25,963 nt of DNA from a bacterium UBP1_UBA4771 (GTDB taxonomy: Bacteria; Krumholzibacteriota; Krumholzibacteriia; Krumholzibacteriales; Krumholzibacteriaceae), in contig DHHN01000034.1 of the NCBI GenBank assembly GCA_002403295.1, positions 1 through 25,963 of the forward strand. The letters run 5' to 3'. A program made the position numbers and the translations under genes. Under the pieces are notes generated by a model, which was given only the letters and a program-made list of their open reading frames with translations, did not search any database and had not been told where the DNA came from. Shown in pieces: positions 1-8,108 of the stretch (its first letter is position 1; every line of letters begins with the position of its first letter).

Positions 1-443
1 GCGTGTCGATCCTCGGCGCGACCGAAGTCGATCTCGATTTCAACGTCAACGTCAACACGCACTCGGACGGCTGGCTGCTGCACGGCATCGGCGGCTTCAC
101 CGACGCCTGCGACGCCGGGATCACGATGATCACGGCGCCGCTCGTGCGGGGTCGGCTCCCGATCGTCGTCGAGAAGGTGACGACGGTGACGGCCCCCGGC
201 GAGATGATCGACGTCGTCGTCACCGAGCGCGGTATCGCGGTGAATCCGAAGCGGCGCGACCTCCTCGACGCGCTCGAGGGCTCGAGGCTGCCGCTGCGGA
301 CGATCGAGGAGCTTCACGATCTTGCGATCGGCATGACCGGCGCGCCGCGCGCGCCGGAGTTCGAGGATCGCGTCGTGGCCCTCATCGAGTTCCGCGACGG
401 CACGATCATCGACACGGTTCGGCAACTCGCGGTTCGGCGCTGA
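1..443 (+). CDS. citF: Citrate lyase alpha chain, C-terminal part (partial)
   Basis: This is the C-terminal 146 or so residues of a citrate lyase alpha subunit (citrate:acetyl-ACP transferase). In the family, this subunit swaps acetyl for citrate on the acyl carrier protein so that the beta subunit can split citryl-ACP into acetate and oxaloacetate in the cytoplasm. The recognisable family stretches are 'GATEVDLDFNVNVNTHSDG' near the left edge, 'GGFTDACDAG', 'TAPLVRGRLPIVV', and 'VTERGIAVNPKRRDL', all in the order expected for CitF. The start lies left of the window, so the GTG at base 3 is an internal Val codon. The stop TGA is at 441-443, and pckA follows after 25 bp on the same strand. The citD and citE genes would be expected upstream and are not visible. 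A related CoA-transferase is the main alternative, but the CitF-like motifs favour citrate lyase. Confidence 0.85.
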   Translation, partial: VSILGATEVDLDFNVNVNTHSDGWLLHGIGGFTDACDAGITMITAPLVRGRLPIVVEKVTTVTAPGEMIDVVVTERGIAVNPKRRDLLDALEGSRLPLRTIEELHDLAIGMTGAPRAPEFEDRVVALIEFRDGTIIDTVRQLAVRR

Positions 444-468
444 ACAGGAAGGGAGCGGGATCCGTCGT

Positions 469-2412
469 ATGGGCAACGCACAGGGACCGGGCGCTTTTGT
501 CTCCACGCCGGCGAGAGAGCTCGCGGCGAAGATCGCGAAGAACGCGCGCGAGGGCGGACGGCTCGTCCGCTCGCGCGAGGCCATCGGCGAACTCGCGCTT
601 CGGGACGAGACCACCGTCTCGACGCGCGGCACCGCCGACGTGCTGACGAAGTACCGCAACCCCGCGTTCGTTTCCCGCGTGACGAGCCGCTCCGCGGCGT
701 TCACCGAGATATTCTTCGGCGAGCCGAACGAGCGCCAGAGAACGCTGATCGAGGCAGCCGCGGCGTACCTCGCGGGCTCCGGAGTCGAGCTCCTCGTGAT
801 GGACAAGCAGATGGGCCTCCATCCCGAGCACAGCCACCACTGCCGAACGATCATCACGAAGCCGTTCGCCCGACTCCTCGTGATGTGGGACAAGCTCATC
901 TTCGATCTCCCCGCGGGGCGCGAAGAGGAGGAGCCGGATCAGGTGCTCGTCATGATCCCCGAGTGGGAGGACGTCGCGAAGCGGCTCGGCCTCGATCCGC
1001 GCGCCATATTCTGCGACGCGGCGGGCCGCGTGACGTACGTTCTCGGGACCGATTACTTCGGCGAGGTGAAGAAGGGGCACCTGCGGATGGCGATGTACGC
1101 GGAGAAGACGCGTCTCCTCGCCGGCGCGGGCGGGGGGCTCGGCGTGCACGCGGGAGGCAAGGTCATCCGCGCCCTCGACGCGAAAACGAAAAAGGTCGAA
1201 AACAAGGGAGCGATCTTTTTCGGATTGAGCGGCACGGGAAAGACGACCCTCTCCGTGCACCATTTCTGGCTCGATCCCGCGAAGGGGGAGAGCGTCGTCA
1301 TACGGCAGGACGATTTCTTCGTCATGACGGAGGGCGGGGCCGCCCACGGCACCGAGGACAACGCCTACATCAAGACGGAAGGGCTCGAGCCGGAGGGACA
1401 GCCGCTCCTCTACGCGGGCGCGGTGAGCCCCTCGGCCGTCCTCGAGAACGTGTACGTCGATCCGAAGACGCTCGACGTCGACTTCTTCCGCTACGACCAT
1501 CCCTTCGCGCCCGGCGGCCGCTGCCTGAACGGCCGCGGCGTCGTCGTGCGACGCGAGCTCGATTTCACCGACGCCGAGATCGACCTTCCCCGCGTCGATC
1601 TCATCTTCTTCATCACGCGGCGCGAGACGATCGTGCCGCCCGCCGCGCGCCTCGATCCCGAGCAGGCGGCCGCGTTCTTCATGCTCGGCGAATCGATCAT
1701 CACCTCCGCGGCCGACCCAACGAAGGCGGGGCAGTCGGTCCGCGAGGTCGGCACGAACCCGTTCATCGTCGGCTCCGAGGGCGAGGAGGGGAACATTTTC
1801 TACCGGATCATACGGAAGAACCCGAAGGTCCAGTGCTTTCTCCTCAACACGGGCGGCTTCGGCGGAAGGGCCGTCGAGCGGAGCTCCGAGCCGCTCGACG
1901 CGCCGGTGGCCCGCGAGAAGCTCCGTCGCTTCGTCGACGGCGGGAAGCATCCCGACACGGGATCGAAGATCGACCACGCGCTCCCGTCCGGCGAGACGAT
2001 GAAGTTCAAGGTTTCGTCCGTGCGCTACGAGGTCGCGAAGGGCGTCGCGCGGCTCCGAGCGAGGAACGACCTCAAGGATCTCCTCACCGCGCTCGACGCG
2101 GGGACGGAGAGCGGCGCCGGCATGGCGCTCGTCGAGGTCGCGGTGCTCGCGGGGCAGAAGATCAGCATTCAGGACTCGGCCGCGGTGATACGCGAGATCG
2201 CACGATCGGGCGTCGTGTGGAAACGCGACGGGTATTGGGGGTACGAAGTGCCGGAATCGATCCCGGGGCTCGATCTCGCGCGCTACGACGAACGGCGCTT
2301 CTACACGGACGGGGAGCTCGCGGCGCTGCGCGAAACCCTTCGCGCCGAGCGCGTCGCGTGGCTCGCGCGGTTCACCGACCTCGATCCCGCGATCGCGGGA
2401 ACGATCAAGTAG
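469..2412 (+). CDS. pckA: Phosphoenolpyruvate carboxykinase (ATP), long divergent form
   Basis: The 647-residue protein is predicted to interconvert oxaloacetate + ATP and PEP + CO2 + ADP in the cytoplasm. The P-loop GLSGTGKTTLS is at residues 252-262. Upstream are a counterpart of the canonical YAGEMKKS segment (here 'YFGEVKKGHLRM') and a His in 'GVHAGG' where typical enzymes have MHCSAN. Downstream are a kinase-2-like 'IRQDDFFVM' in place of the usual GDDEHGW, then 'AVLENVYVD', 'VPPAARLDPEQAAAFF' and 'NTGGFGG'. The normal ATP-type enzyme is about 520-540 residues, so this one is some 100 residues longer, mainly towards the C-terminus, and clearly divergent in its active-site loops. A purine-rich AGGAAGGGAG lies about 13 bp before the ATG. 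It follows citF closely, which suggests an operon feeding oxaloacetate from citrate to PEP. The enzyme class is secure; the exact nucleotide preference is inferred. Confidence 0.85.
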   Translation: MGNAQGPGAFVSTPARELAAKIAKNAREGGRLVRSREAIGELALRDETTVSTRGTADVLTKYRNPAFVSRVTSRSAAFTEIFFGEPNERQRTLIEAAAAYLAGSGVELLVMDKQMGLHPEHSHHCRTIITKPFARLLVMWDKLIFDLPAGREEEEPDQVLVMIPEWEDVAKRLGLDPRAIFCDAAGRVTYVLGTDYFGEVKKGHLRMAMYAEKTRLLAGAGGGLGVHAGGKVIRALDAKTKKVENKGAIFFGLSGTGKTTLSVHHFWLDPAKGESVVIRQDDFFVMTEGGAAHGTEDNAYIKTEGLEPEGQPLLYAGAVSPSAVLENVYVDPKTLDVDFFRYDHPFAPGGRCLNGRGVVVRRELDFTDAEIDLPRVDLIFFITRRETIVPPAARLDPEQAAAFFMLGESIITSAADPTKAGQSVREVGTNPFIVGSEGEEGNIFYRIIRKNPKVQCFLLNTGGFGGRAVERSSEPLDAPVAREKLRRFVDGGKHPDTGSKIDHALPSGETMKFKVSSVRYEVAKGVARLRARNDLKDLLTALDAGTESGAGMALVEVAVLAGQKISIQDSAAVIREIARSGVVWKRDGYWGYEVPESIPGLDLARYDERRFYTDGELAALRETLRAERVAWLARFTDLDPAIAGTIK

Positions 2413-2446
2413 CCGCGTCGATATCGGCGCGTCGGAAGAAGACACA

Positions 2447-2474
2447 CGGGGCGGCTTCTCCGGAAGACGCCCCG
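2447..2474. terminator. Bidirectional terminator-like hairpin between convergent pckA and the M1 peptidase gene
   Basis: CGGGGCG (2447-2453) pairs perfectly with CGCCCCG (2468-2474), and inside it CTTC (2455-2458) can pair with GAAG (2463-2466). The + strand is followed by the T-rich TTCCGTTTC; the - strand by TGTGTCTTCTTCC. It lies between two converging stop codons (2412 and 2503), the expected place for a shared terminator. The U-tracts are imperfect, so efficiency is uncertain. Confidence 0.6.
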
Positions 2475-2502
2475 TTCCGTTTCAGCCGCCGGACCCGCGC
2501 TC

Positions 2503-5487
2503 TCAGAAGAGTCGCGTGACGCCGATCGTCCAGCGGAAGTCCCATTTCTCGTCCTGACCGACGAGGGCGGGGTGGCTCACGTAGAGCGGGAACTCCGCGG
2601 TGAGCTTCCAGAGGCTCACGCCGACGCCCGTGTCGAGCAGCATCTCGTCGAAATAGTTCTCGTCGAACGATCCGCGCATCCACGGCGCGAGACCCTCGAG
2701 CGGCCGCGCGTCCATCACCTTGCCCCAGTCGAAGAAGAGGTAGAGCCGCCGGTCGAGCGCGCGGGCGAGCTTCCGGCCCACCGGGAGCGGGAACGGGAGC
2801 TCGAGCTCCACGTTCGAAGCGAAGACCTGCTTGAAGGCGAACGTGCCGTCGTAGTAACCGCGCAGGTTCGCGTCGCCCGGCACGTGGAAATTGCCGTAGT
2901 AGTCCTTCGGCCACGCGCCGACGCTCCGGAGCCAGAAGTAGTTCTCCTTCGCCAGCGTGCCCGCGCCGGCGAGTTGGAAGCGCTCCTGCACCGGCGCGTC
3001 GACCATCGCGCGTCCGAGGAAGAAGCGCAGGTACGGCTTCACCGGCAGAACATCGGCCCGGATCGCGGGAGAGAGCGCGAGCGAGACGCCGAGCTTCTCC
3101 GTGTCGAAGTCGCTTCCCCACATCGTGCGCTCGAGGGAAAGATCGAGCTTCGACTCGAAAATGTCCGTCTTCGGGGCGATCGAGACGCCGACGCGGCCCT
3201 TGAAGTTGAGCCCCTTTTCGTACGTGAAGGGGAGGACGTACGTATCGTCCGTGAGCTCGTGATAGACGAGACCGAGCCTGATCACGTGCGCGAGCGGATC
3301 GTAGAGGGATTTCCGGCGGATCTTGCTGATCTCGAGCGAGGCGCCCTGCCGGCCCTCGCGGATGAATCCCGACGCGAAGAGCGAGGCGTCCCGGCCGAAG
3401 TACCCGGCCGGGTGCCGGTACGATCCGTACACGTCGACGGCGCCGCTCTCGAAGCCGTAGGCGCCGAGAAGCGTGAGCCTCCGGTAGGTGTCGTCGAAGC
3501 TCCCGCGGATCCGGAGCCCGGCTTTTCCCCCGTCGACGTCGTTGTACATGCCGAAGGGAAGAAACCGCAGCGAGTAGGCGTCGGGCGGATAGTACGCGTT
3601 CCCCGGCACGTCGAGGGTGTAGTGCCGCTGCCGCGGGAGCACGTTGTCGAGGCGGTACACGTCGAGGATCTCGTTCTCGGGATTGATCGCGGCCCACACC
3701 GGCCGCGCGTCGAAGCGCAGCGTGTCGGTGATCGTGCGGGAAACGCCGTCGAACCGCTCCGAGGCGATCTCCCCGTTCGCGAGACGCACGGCCAGCGTGA
3801 CCGGCATCATGAGCTCGCCCTTGCGATCGATGCGCAGATCGGCGCTCCATCCGTCCTTCGTCTTCGCCGTCTTGAAGCGCGCGAGCCGGTAATCGCAGTC
3901 CTTCGTCGTGTGGAGCCACTGGCGGAACGTTTCCTTGAGGTCCATCCCGGAGATCTCTTCGCACACGGCGCGGAACGCCTCCTCGTCGACGTGCTTGTAT
4001 TTCCAGCGCTCGACGTAGGTCGTCATGATCGCGCGGAAGCTCTCGTCGCCGACCGTGTAGCGCAGCGCCCGCAGGAAGAGCGGCGCGCCGATGTAGGGCA
4101 TCGTGCTGAAGCCGTTCTCGAACTCGTGCGCGGGCGTCGCGATCCGCTCGGCGAAGTCCGTGCGATGGAGCCGCACGACGGGCGCCTCGATGCCGTCCCA
4201 CATCCGCCGCTCGCCGAAGAGCGAGAACGGCCAGCGGCGCTTCGACGGTTCGCCGTACGGGCCGTGCCGTTCCTCGGCGTTCCGGAAGACGAGGTATTGG
4301 ACGAAGCCCTCGTCGAGCCAGGCCTCGGCGCGCTCGTCGTTGCCGAGGGCGCCGTAGAAGTAGTTGTGAGCGACCTCGTGGAGCACGAGCCCCTCGTCCA
4401 CCGAGCCGTTCATGACGAGCATCGGATACTCCATCCCGCCGCGCGTCGAGCAATCGACGATGCTCACCTGCGGATACGGGAAGGGGCCCGCGACGGTCTC
4501 GAGCCATTGGACCGAGCGGAGCGCGTGCGCGAGCGTCGTGTCGGCCCACGCGCGGTTCCACGGGCGAAAGAAGCTCATGACCCGCACGCCGTTGTGGACC
4601 GTATCCTGCACGATGAAGGAAGGGTTCGCGCACCACGCGAAATCGTGGACGTTCTCGGCGCGGAAATGCAGGGTCTTCGGCGTCTCGGCGGCGCCGGAGG
4701 CCGCGCTCTTCGACGGCGGGCGGCCGCCCGGATGCCCGCCGCCCCCCTTCGCTGCCGGACCGCGGCGGAGCGGATTTTTCGTCCAGCCCGGATCGCCCGA
4801 GACCGGGAGCCCCGTCGCCGCGACGACGTACGATTCGGGGAGCGTGATGTGAACGTCGAAGGTTCCGAACTCGCCGTAGAACTCTCCCATGCGGTACTGA
4901 TCGGGATGCCAGCCGTCCCGATCGTAGACGACGATCTTCGGATACCACTGCGCCATGTCGAATTGATCGCCCGACCAGCCCATGCGGCCGAGGCGCCTCA
5001 TGATCGCGAGGCGGAAGGAGAGCGTGATCGCGGCGGATTCGCCGGGGAGCAGCGGTTTCGGGAAAGCGCTCGCGAGGATCGTCCCGTCGACCGAGAACTC
5101 GACGGCCGCGCCGTTCACGGCGAGCTCCGAGACGTCGATCCAGCCGCGCATCGACGCGGGCAGCCCCACGAAGAAGTGGAGCGTCCCCTGAAAGTAGTCG
5201 CGGATGAGCGGCGAGGTCTTCTCGCGGAAGGCGTTCGCGTAGAGGTGGAGGTAGAACTCGTTCAGGGTGTCGGGAGAGTTGTTCGTATAACGGATCGTCT
5301 CGGCGCCCGTGAGGACGCGCTCCTTCGTATCGAGCGATGCCTTGATCTCGTAATTCGCCTCCTGCTGCCAGTAGGGCTCATCCGGCTCCCCCGTCTCCTG
5401 CGCGCAAACGGGGAGAATCCACAGCAGCAGGGCGATCGAAATCGCCGGCGTCGTGCCGGCGACGGTTTTCATTCGGCGCAACCTCAT
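2503..5487 (-). CDS. Secreted M1-family metallopeptidase fused to a predicted outer-membrane beta-barrel
   Basis: The protein is 994 residues from the ATG at 5487, which has GAGG five bases upstream; the reading frame stays open 25 codons further up without a better start. A signal peptide (basic start, then AISIALLLWILPVCA, ending near residue 30) directs export. Residues about 30-600 form an M1 aminopeptidase-like module: 'GGMEYP' takes the place of the GxMEN exopeptidase motif, and the gluzincin zinc site is HEVAH (H370, E371, H374) with the third ligand E393 in 'WLDEGF', exactly 18 residues after HEVAH. From about residue 620 to the end the sequence is strand-rich with alternating aromatics, contains 'DANLRGYYDG' (LRGY near 875), 'ELELPFPL' and 'LYLFFDWGKV', and finishes in a terminal Phe. 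These are hallmarks of the Omp85/surface-antigen barrel. The roughly 370-residue length fits a 16-strand barrel. The peptidase call is firm; the barrel call is inference from pattern. Confidence 0.85.
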   Translation of the reverse strand: MRLRRMKTVAGTTPAISIALLLWILPVCAQETGEPDEPYWQQEANYEIKASLDTKERVLTGAETIRYTNNSPDTLNEFYLHLYANAFREKTSPLIRDYFQGTLHFFVGLPASMRGWIDVSELAVNGAAVEFSVDGTILASAFPKPLLPGESAAITLSFRLAIMRRLGRMGWSGDQFDMAQWYPKIVVYDRDGWHPDQYRMGEFYGEFGTFDVHITLPESYVVAATGLPVSGDPGWTKNPLRRGPAAKGGGGHPGGRPPSKSAASGAAETPKTLHFRAENVHDFAWCANPSFIVQDTVHNGVRVMSFFRPWNRAWADTTLAHALRSVQWLETVAGPFPYPQVSIVDCSTRGGMEYPMLVMNGSVDEGLVLHEVAHNYFYGALGNDERAEAWLDEGFVQYLVFRNAEERHGPYGEPSKRRWPFSLFGERRMWDGIEAPVVRLHRTDFAERIATPAHEFENGFSTMPYIGAPLFLRALRYTVGDESFRAIMTTYVERWKYKHVDEEAFRAVCEEISGMDLKETFRQWLHTTKDCDYRLARFKTAKTKDGWSADLRIDRKGELMMPVTLAVRLANGEIASERFDGVSRTITDTLRFDARPVWAAINPENEILDVYRLDNVLPRQRHYTLDVPGNAYYPPDAYSLRFLPFGMYNDVDGGKAGLRIRGSFDDTYRRLTLLGAYGFESGAVDVYGSYRHPAGYFGRDASLFASGFIREGRQGASLEISKIRRKSLYDPLAHVIRLGLVYHELTDDTYVLPFTYEKGLNFKGRVGVSIAPKTDIFESKLDLSLERTMWGSDFDTEKLGVSLALSPAIRADVLPVKPYLRFFLGRAMVDAPVQERFQLAGAGTLAKENYFWLRSVGAWPKDYYGNFHVPGDANLRGYYDGTFAFKQVFASNVELELPFPLPVGRKLARALDRRLYLFFDWGKVMDARPLEGLAPWMRGSFDENYFDEMLLDTGVGVSLWKLTAEFPLYVSHPALVGQDEKWDFRWTIGVTRLF

Positions 5488-5575
5488 GGCCACCTCGTCT
5501 CCATGGTAAAGGACGCTCGCCGTTCCACGGCGGGCGGGTGATCGGCGCCGGAAGGGTACCATACGATGGGGCTTT

Positions 5576-5601
5576 AATCAACTGGCCGGTTGGTGTATAC
5601 A
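5576..5601. promoter_or_regulatory. Overlapping divergent promoter candidates with an imperfect palindrome
   Basis: For the + strand gene at 5621, TTTAAT (5573-5578) and TATACA (5596-5601) are spaced by 17 bp. For the - strand gene, TTGATT reads from 5581 to 5576 with a weak TACCCT 17 bp further on. The imperfect 14-bp palindrome CAACTGGCCGGTTG (5579-5592) sits in the + strand spacer, an operator-like position. Both promoters match consensus only partly, so this is a tentative call. Confidence 0.35.
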
Positions 5602-5620
5602 TGGTGGCGGGAGGCGTGAA

Positions 5621-6127
5621 ATGGGCACCGACATCGGCGTCATCCGGCCCGAGATGCGCGACGTGGACGTTCGCATGCGCGTCGGCGCCGTATCGGGCGA
5701 GCGCCGCGCGCGCATCGCCCGGGGGCTCCGGACGCTCCACACGCTCGAGATCATGGCGGCCAACATATACCGATGCCAGATCACGAAGCGGGATTCGGCG
5801 CTCAACCGCGCGCTCGTCGCCGCCATGTGCAACGAGATGACCCACGCTCAGGACTTTCAGGTGAAGCTCTCCGAGTACGGCGTGCGGCCGAGCCCCTTCC
5901 GCTGGGCGTACTGGATCGTCGGATTCGTCTTCGGCGCGTGGTCGCGGATGCGAGGCGATCGGGGGATCCTCCGCATGGGGATCTGGGTCGAGACGAAGGC
6001 CGTGCGCCATTACGCCGAGCTCCTCGAGACGATCGACTGGGACGAGGACACGCGGCGGATCGTCGCGAAGAATCAGGCGGACGAGGCCGGCCACGTCGAT
6101 CGCTGGACGGTCATGCTCGGTTTGTAG
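5621..6127 (+). CDS. COQ7-like diiron carboxylate (ferritin-like) protein
   Basis: The 168-residue protein carries the six-ligand diiron set of the COQ7/demethoxyubiquinone hydroxylase family: E43 in 'HTLEIMAANIY', E72 and H75 in 'NEMTHAQDF', E124 in 'WVETKAVRHY', and E155 and H158 in 'DEAGHVDRW'. Ligand spacings of 29, 52 and 31 resemble those of COQ7. A hydrophobic segment 'YWIVGFVFGAW' near residues 98-109 matches the membrane-contacting helix that follows the second ligand helix in that family. The family hydroxylates a quinone precursor using O2; whether this protein does that, or acts on another lipid or as an oxidase/metal-handling ferritin-like protein, cannot be told. The ATG has GGGAGG six bases upstream. 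It is transcribed divergently from the M1 peptidase gene, and the M16 genes follow at 85 bp. Confidence 0.7.
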   Translation: MGTDIGVIRPEMRDVDVRMRVGAVSGERRARIARGLRTLHTLEIMAANIYRCQITKRDSALNRALVAAMCNEMTHAQDFQVKLSEYGVRPSPFRWAYWIVGFVFGAWSRMRGDRGILRMGIWVETKAVRHYAELLETIDWDEDTRRIVAKNQADEAGHVDRWTVMLGL

Positions 6128-6144
6128 TATCATGGCTCGGTTTT

Positions 6145-6177
6145 CCCGCGGCCGGGTTTCGGATGCGGCGCCGCGGG
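6145..6177 (+). other. GC-rich hairpin upstream of the first M16 gene
   Basis: CCCGCGG (6145-6151) is complementary to CCGCGGG (6171-6177) across a 19-base loop. It lies in the 85-bp gap between the diiron gene and the M16 gene, 26 bases before the ribosome binding site. There is no U-tract, and a 7-bp GC stem can occur by chance at this base composition, so no function is claimed. Confidence 0.3.
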
Positions 6178-6212
6178 CGTCGGTTCCGGGGTCGATGTCG
6201 AGAGGAGGACCC

Positions 6213-8096
6213 ATGCAGGTGCGGAAGGGATCGTTGCTTCTCCTCGCCGCGCTCGTCGCGGTCGTCGCAATCGCGGCCGCGGCCGGGCCGCTCGCGGCCC
6301 AGACGCTCGAGGAGAAGGTCAAGGAGTTCACGCTCAAGAACGGAATGACGTTCATCGTCGTCGAGCGCCACGAGGCCCCCGTCGTCTTCTGCGCCGTCGC
6401 CTACGACGTCGGCGCGGCGAACGAGTGGCCGAACGTCACCGGCATCTCCCATCTCCTCGAGCACATGATGTTCAAGGGCACGGAGATGATGGGGACGAAG
6501 AACTACAAGAAAGAGCTGCCGTATCTGCAGCGAACGGACGCGCTCGGCGAACGGACGATCGCGCTGCGCAAGGAAATGGGCGAGTGGCGCTTCGAGCGGT
6601 TCCACGAGTTCGCGAAGGGGGTCCTGAACGCCTTCACCGAGGACGAGAAGAAGGCGGTCGGCACCGACAAGTACGAGCAGCAGAAGCTCCTCGTCGCGAA
6701 GATCCGCGCGATGAAGCCGCTCCCCGACGAGCTCGCCTCGGCGCCGTTTCTCGTCGAGGATCAGGGAGTCGACTATCTCGAGAAGTACCTCGAGTACGAA
6801 ACGGCGTGGGGCGAGATATCGAAGCTCCTCGACGAGCAGCGGCAGTACATGGTGAAAGACGAGCTGTGGGGGCTCTTCATGAACAACGGCTCGCGCTTTC
6901 TCAACGCCTTCACGGGGAACGACATGACGGTCTACCTCGAATACCTCCCCGCGAACCGGCTCGAGCTCTTCATGAACCTCGAGTCCGACCGGATGGAGTC
7001 GGCGGTGTTCCGGGAGTTCTGGTCCGAGCGCGACGTGGTCATGGAGGAGCGGCGGCTCGGCGAAAACGACCCCGACGACCAGCTCGGCGAGGCGTTCTAC
7101 TCCGCCGCCTTCACCGCGCATCCCTACCGGTGGCCGGTCGTCGGCTGGATGAGCGATCTCCGCACGATCGACCGCGACGAGCTCATCCGGTATCATGACA
7201 CGTTCTATATACCGAACAACGCCATCGGCATCGTCGTCGGCGACGTCACGGTCGATCGGGTGAAGAAGCTGGCCGAGAGGTACTTCGGCCCGATCCCCCG
7301 CGGCCCCGAGCCGCCGCGCGTCGAGACGATCGAGCCCGAGCAGAAGGGCGAGCGGCGGGTCGTGCTCGAGCACACGGCCAATCCGAAGCTCATGATGGGT
7401 TTCCACAAGCCGGTCTATCCCGATCCCGACGCCGCCGTGTTCGACGTGATCTCGAGCGTTCTCGCCGGGGGCCGCACGTCGCGCCTTTACAAGACGGTCT
7501 ACGAGGAGAAGCAGCTCGTCGCGGACGAGCCGAACGCGGGCGACGCGCCGGGGAACCGCTATAACAACCTCCTCGTGATCGAGGCCCTGCCGCGCAACCC
7601 TCATACCCTCGAGGAGGTCGAGTCGGCGATCCTCGACGAGATCGAGAAGCTGAAGAAGGAGCCGGTCACGTCCCGCGAGCTCGAGCGGGTCAAGAACCAG
7701 ATCGACGCGTCGCAGATCCGCCAACTCGGATCGAACCTCGGCATCGCGTTCACCGTCGGCTTCGGGCGCCTCTTCTACGGCGACTACCGCGCGAACTTCC
7801 GCATCATGGAGCGGATCAAGCAGGTGACGGCCGAGGACGTCATGCGCGTCGCGAACGAGTACCTCACCCCCTCGAACCGCACGGTCGCCTGGCGCGTTCA
7901 GGTCGCGGCCGAGGAAGGCGCCGGGGGCGAAGAGCAGATCGACCGGCAGGCGCTCATGCAGTTCATCGCGACGCTGCCGCAGGAAGAGCAGGCGGCGATA
8001 TTCCAAAAGTTCCAGAGCCTCAAGACCGACGCCGAACGCATGGCGTTCGGCAAGGAGCTCTGGGAACGGGCCAAGGCCGCCAAGGGCGCGAAGTAA
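6213..8096 (+). CDS. Exported M16 zinc peptidase, catalytic subunit, with a large helical insertion
   Basis: The protein is 627 residues from the ATG at 6213, chosen because GGAGG lies four bases upstream and a clear signal peptide follows (QVRKGSLLLLAALVAVVAIA, cleavage near 'LAAQ'). The inverted zinc motif HLLEH is at 80-84 in 'SHLLEHMMFKGT', and the likely third ligand is E272 in 'WSERDVVMEERR'. In most M16B enzymes this Glu is about 76 residues after the motif; here the distance is about 188, owing to an insertion of roughly 110 mostly charged, helix-like residues before 'FLNAFTGND'. The C-terminal half ('GGRTSRLYK', 'VYEEKQLVAD') is the second, non-catalytic M16 fold. Expected role: degradation of peptides in the periplasm, within a chamber formed with the partner subunit encoded 12 bp downstream. 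Nothing in the sequence identifies the natural substrate. Confidence 0.88.
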   Translation: MQVRKGSLLLLAALVAVVAIAAAAGPLAAQTLEEKVKEFTLKNGMTFIVVERHEAPVVFCAVAYDVGAANEWPNVTGISHLLEHMMFKGTEMMGTKNYKKELPYLQRTDALGERTIALRKEMGEWRFERFHEFAKGVLNAFTEDEKKAVGTDKYEQQKLLVAKIRAMKPLPDELASAPFLVEDQGVDYLEKYLEYETAWGEISKLLDEQRQYMVKDELWGLFMNNGSRFLNAFTGNDMTVYLEYLPANRLELFMNLESDRMESAVFREFWSERDVVMEERRLGENDPDDQLGEAFYSAAFTAHPYRWPVVGWMSDLRTIDRDELIRYHDTFYIPNNAIGIVVGDVTVDRVKKLAERYFGPIPRGPEPPRVETIEPEQKGERRVVLEHTANPKLMMGFHKPVYPDPDAAVFDVISSVLAGGRTSRLYKTVYEEKQLVADEPNAGDAPGNRYNNLLVIEALPRNPHTLEEVESAILDEIEKLKKEPVTSRELERVKNQIDASQIRQLGSNLGIAFTVGFGRLFYGDYRANFRIMERIKQVTAEDVMRVANEYLTPSNRTVAWRVQVAAEEGAGGEEQIDRQALMQFIATLPQEEQAAIFQKFQSLKTDAERMAFGKELWERAKAAKGAK

Positions 8097-8108
8097 AGGA
8101 GAGGTGCA

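Noticed and set aside
885..2519. A second 544-codon frame within pckA
   Set aside because: It is a frame-shifted reading of pckA with an Arg-dominated product; pckA itself carries all catalytic motifs.
2572..5541. A 989-codon open frame on the + strand
   Set aside because: It lies opposite the M1 peptidase gene, which has a signal peptide, zinc motif and ribosome binding site. The + strand product shows only compositional Arg/Glu/Val bias.
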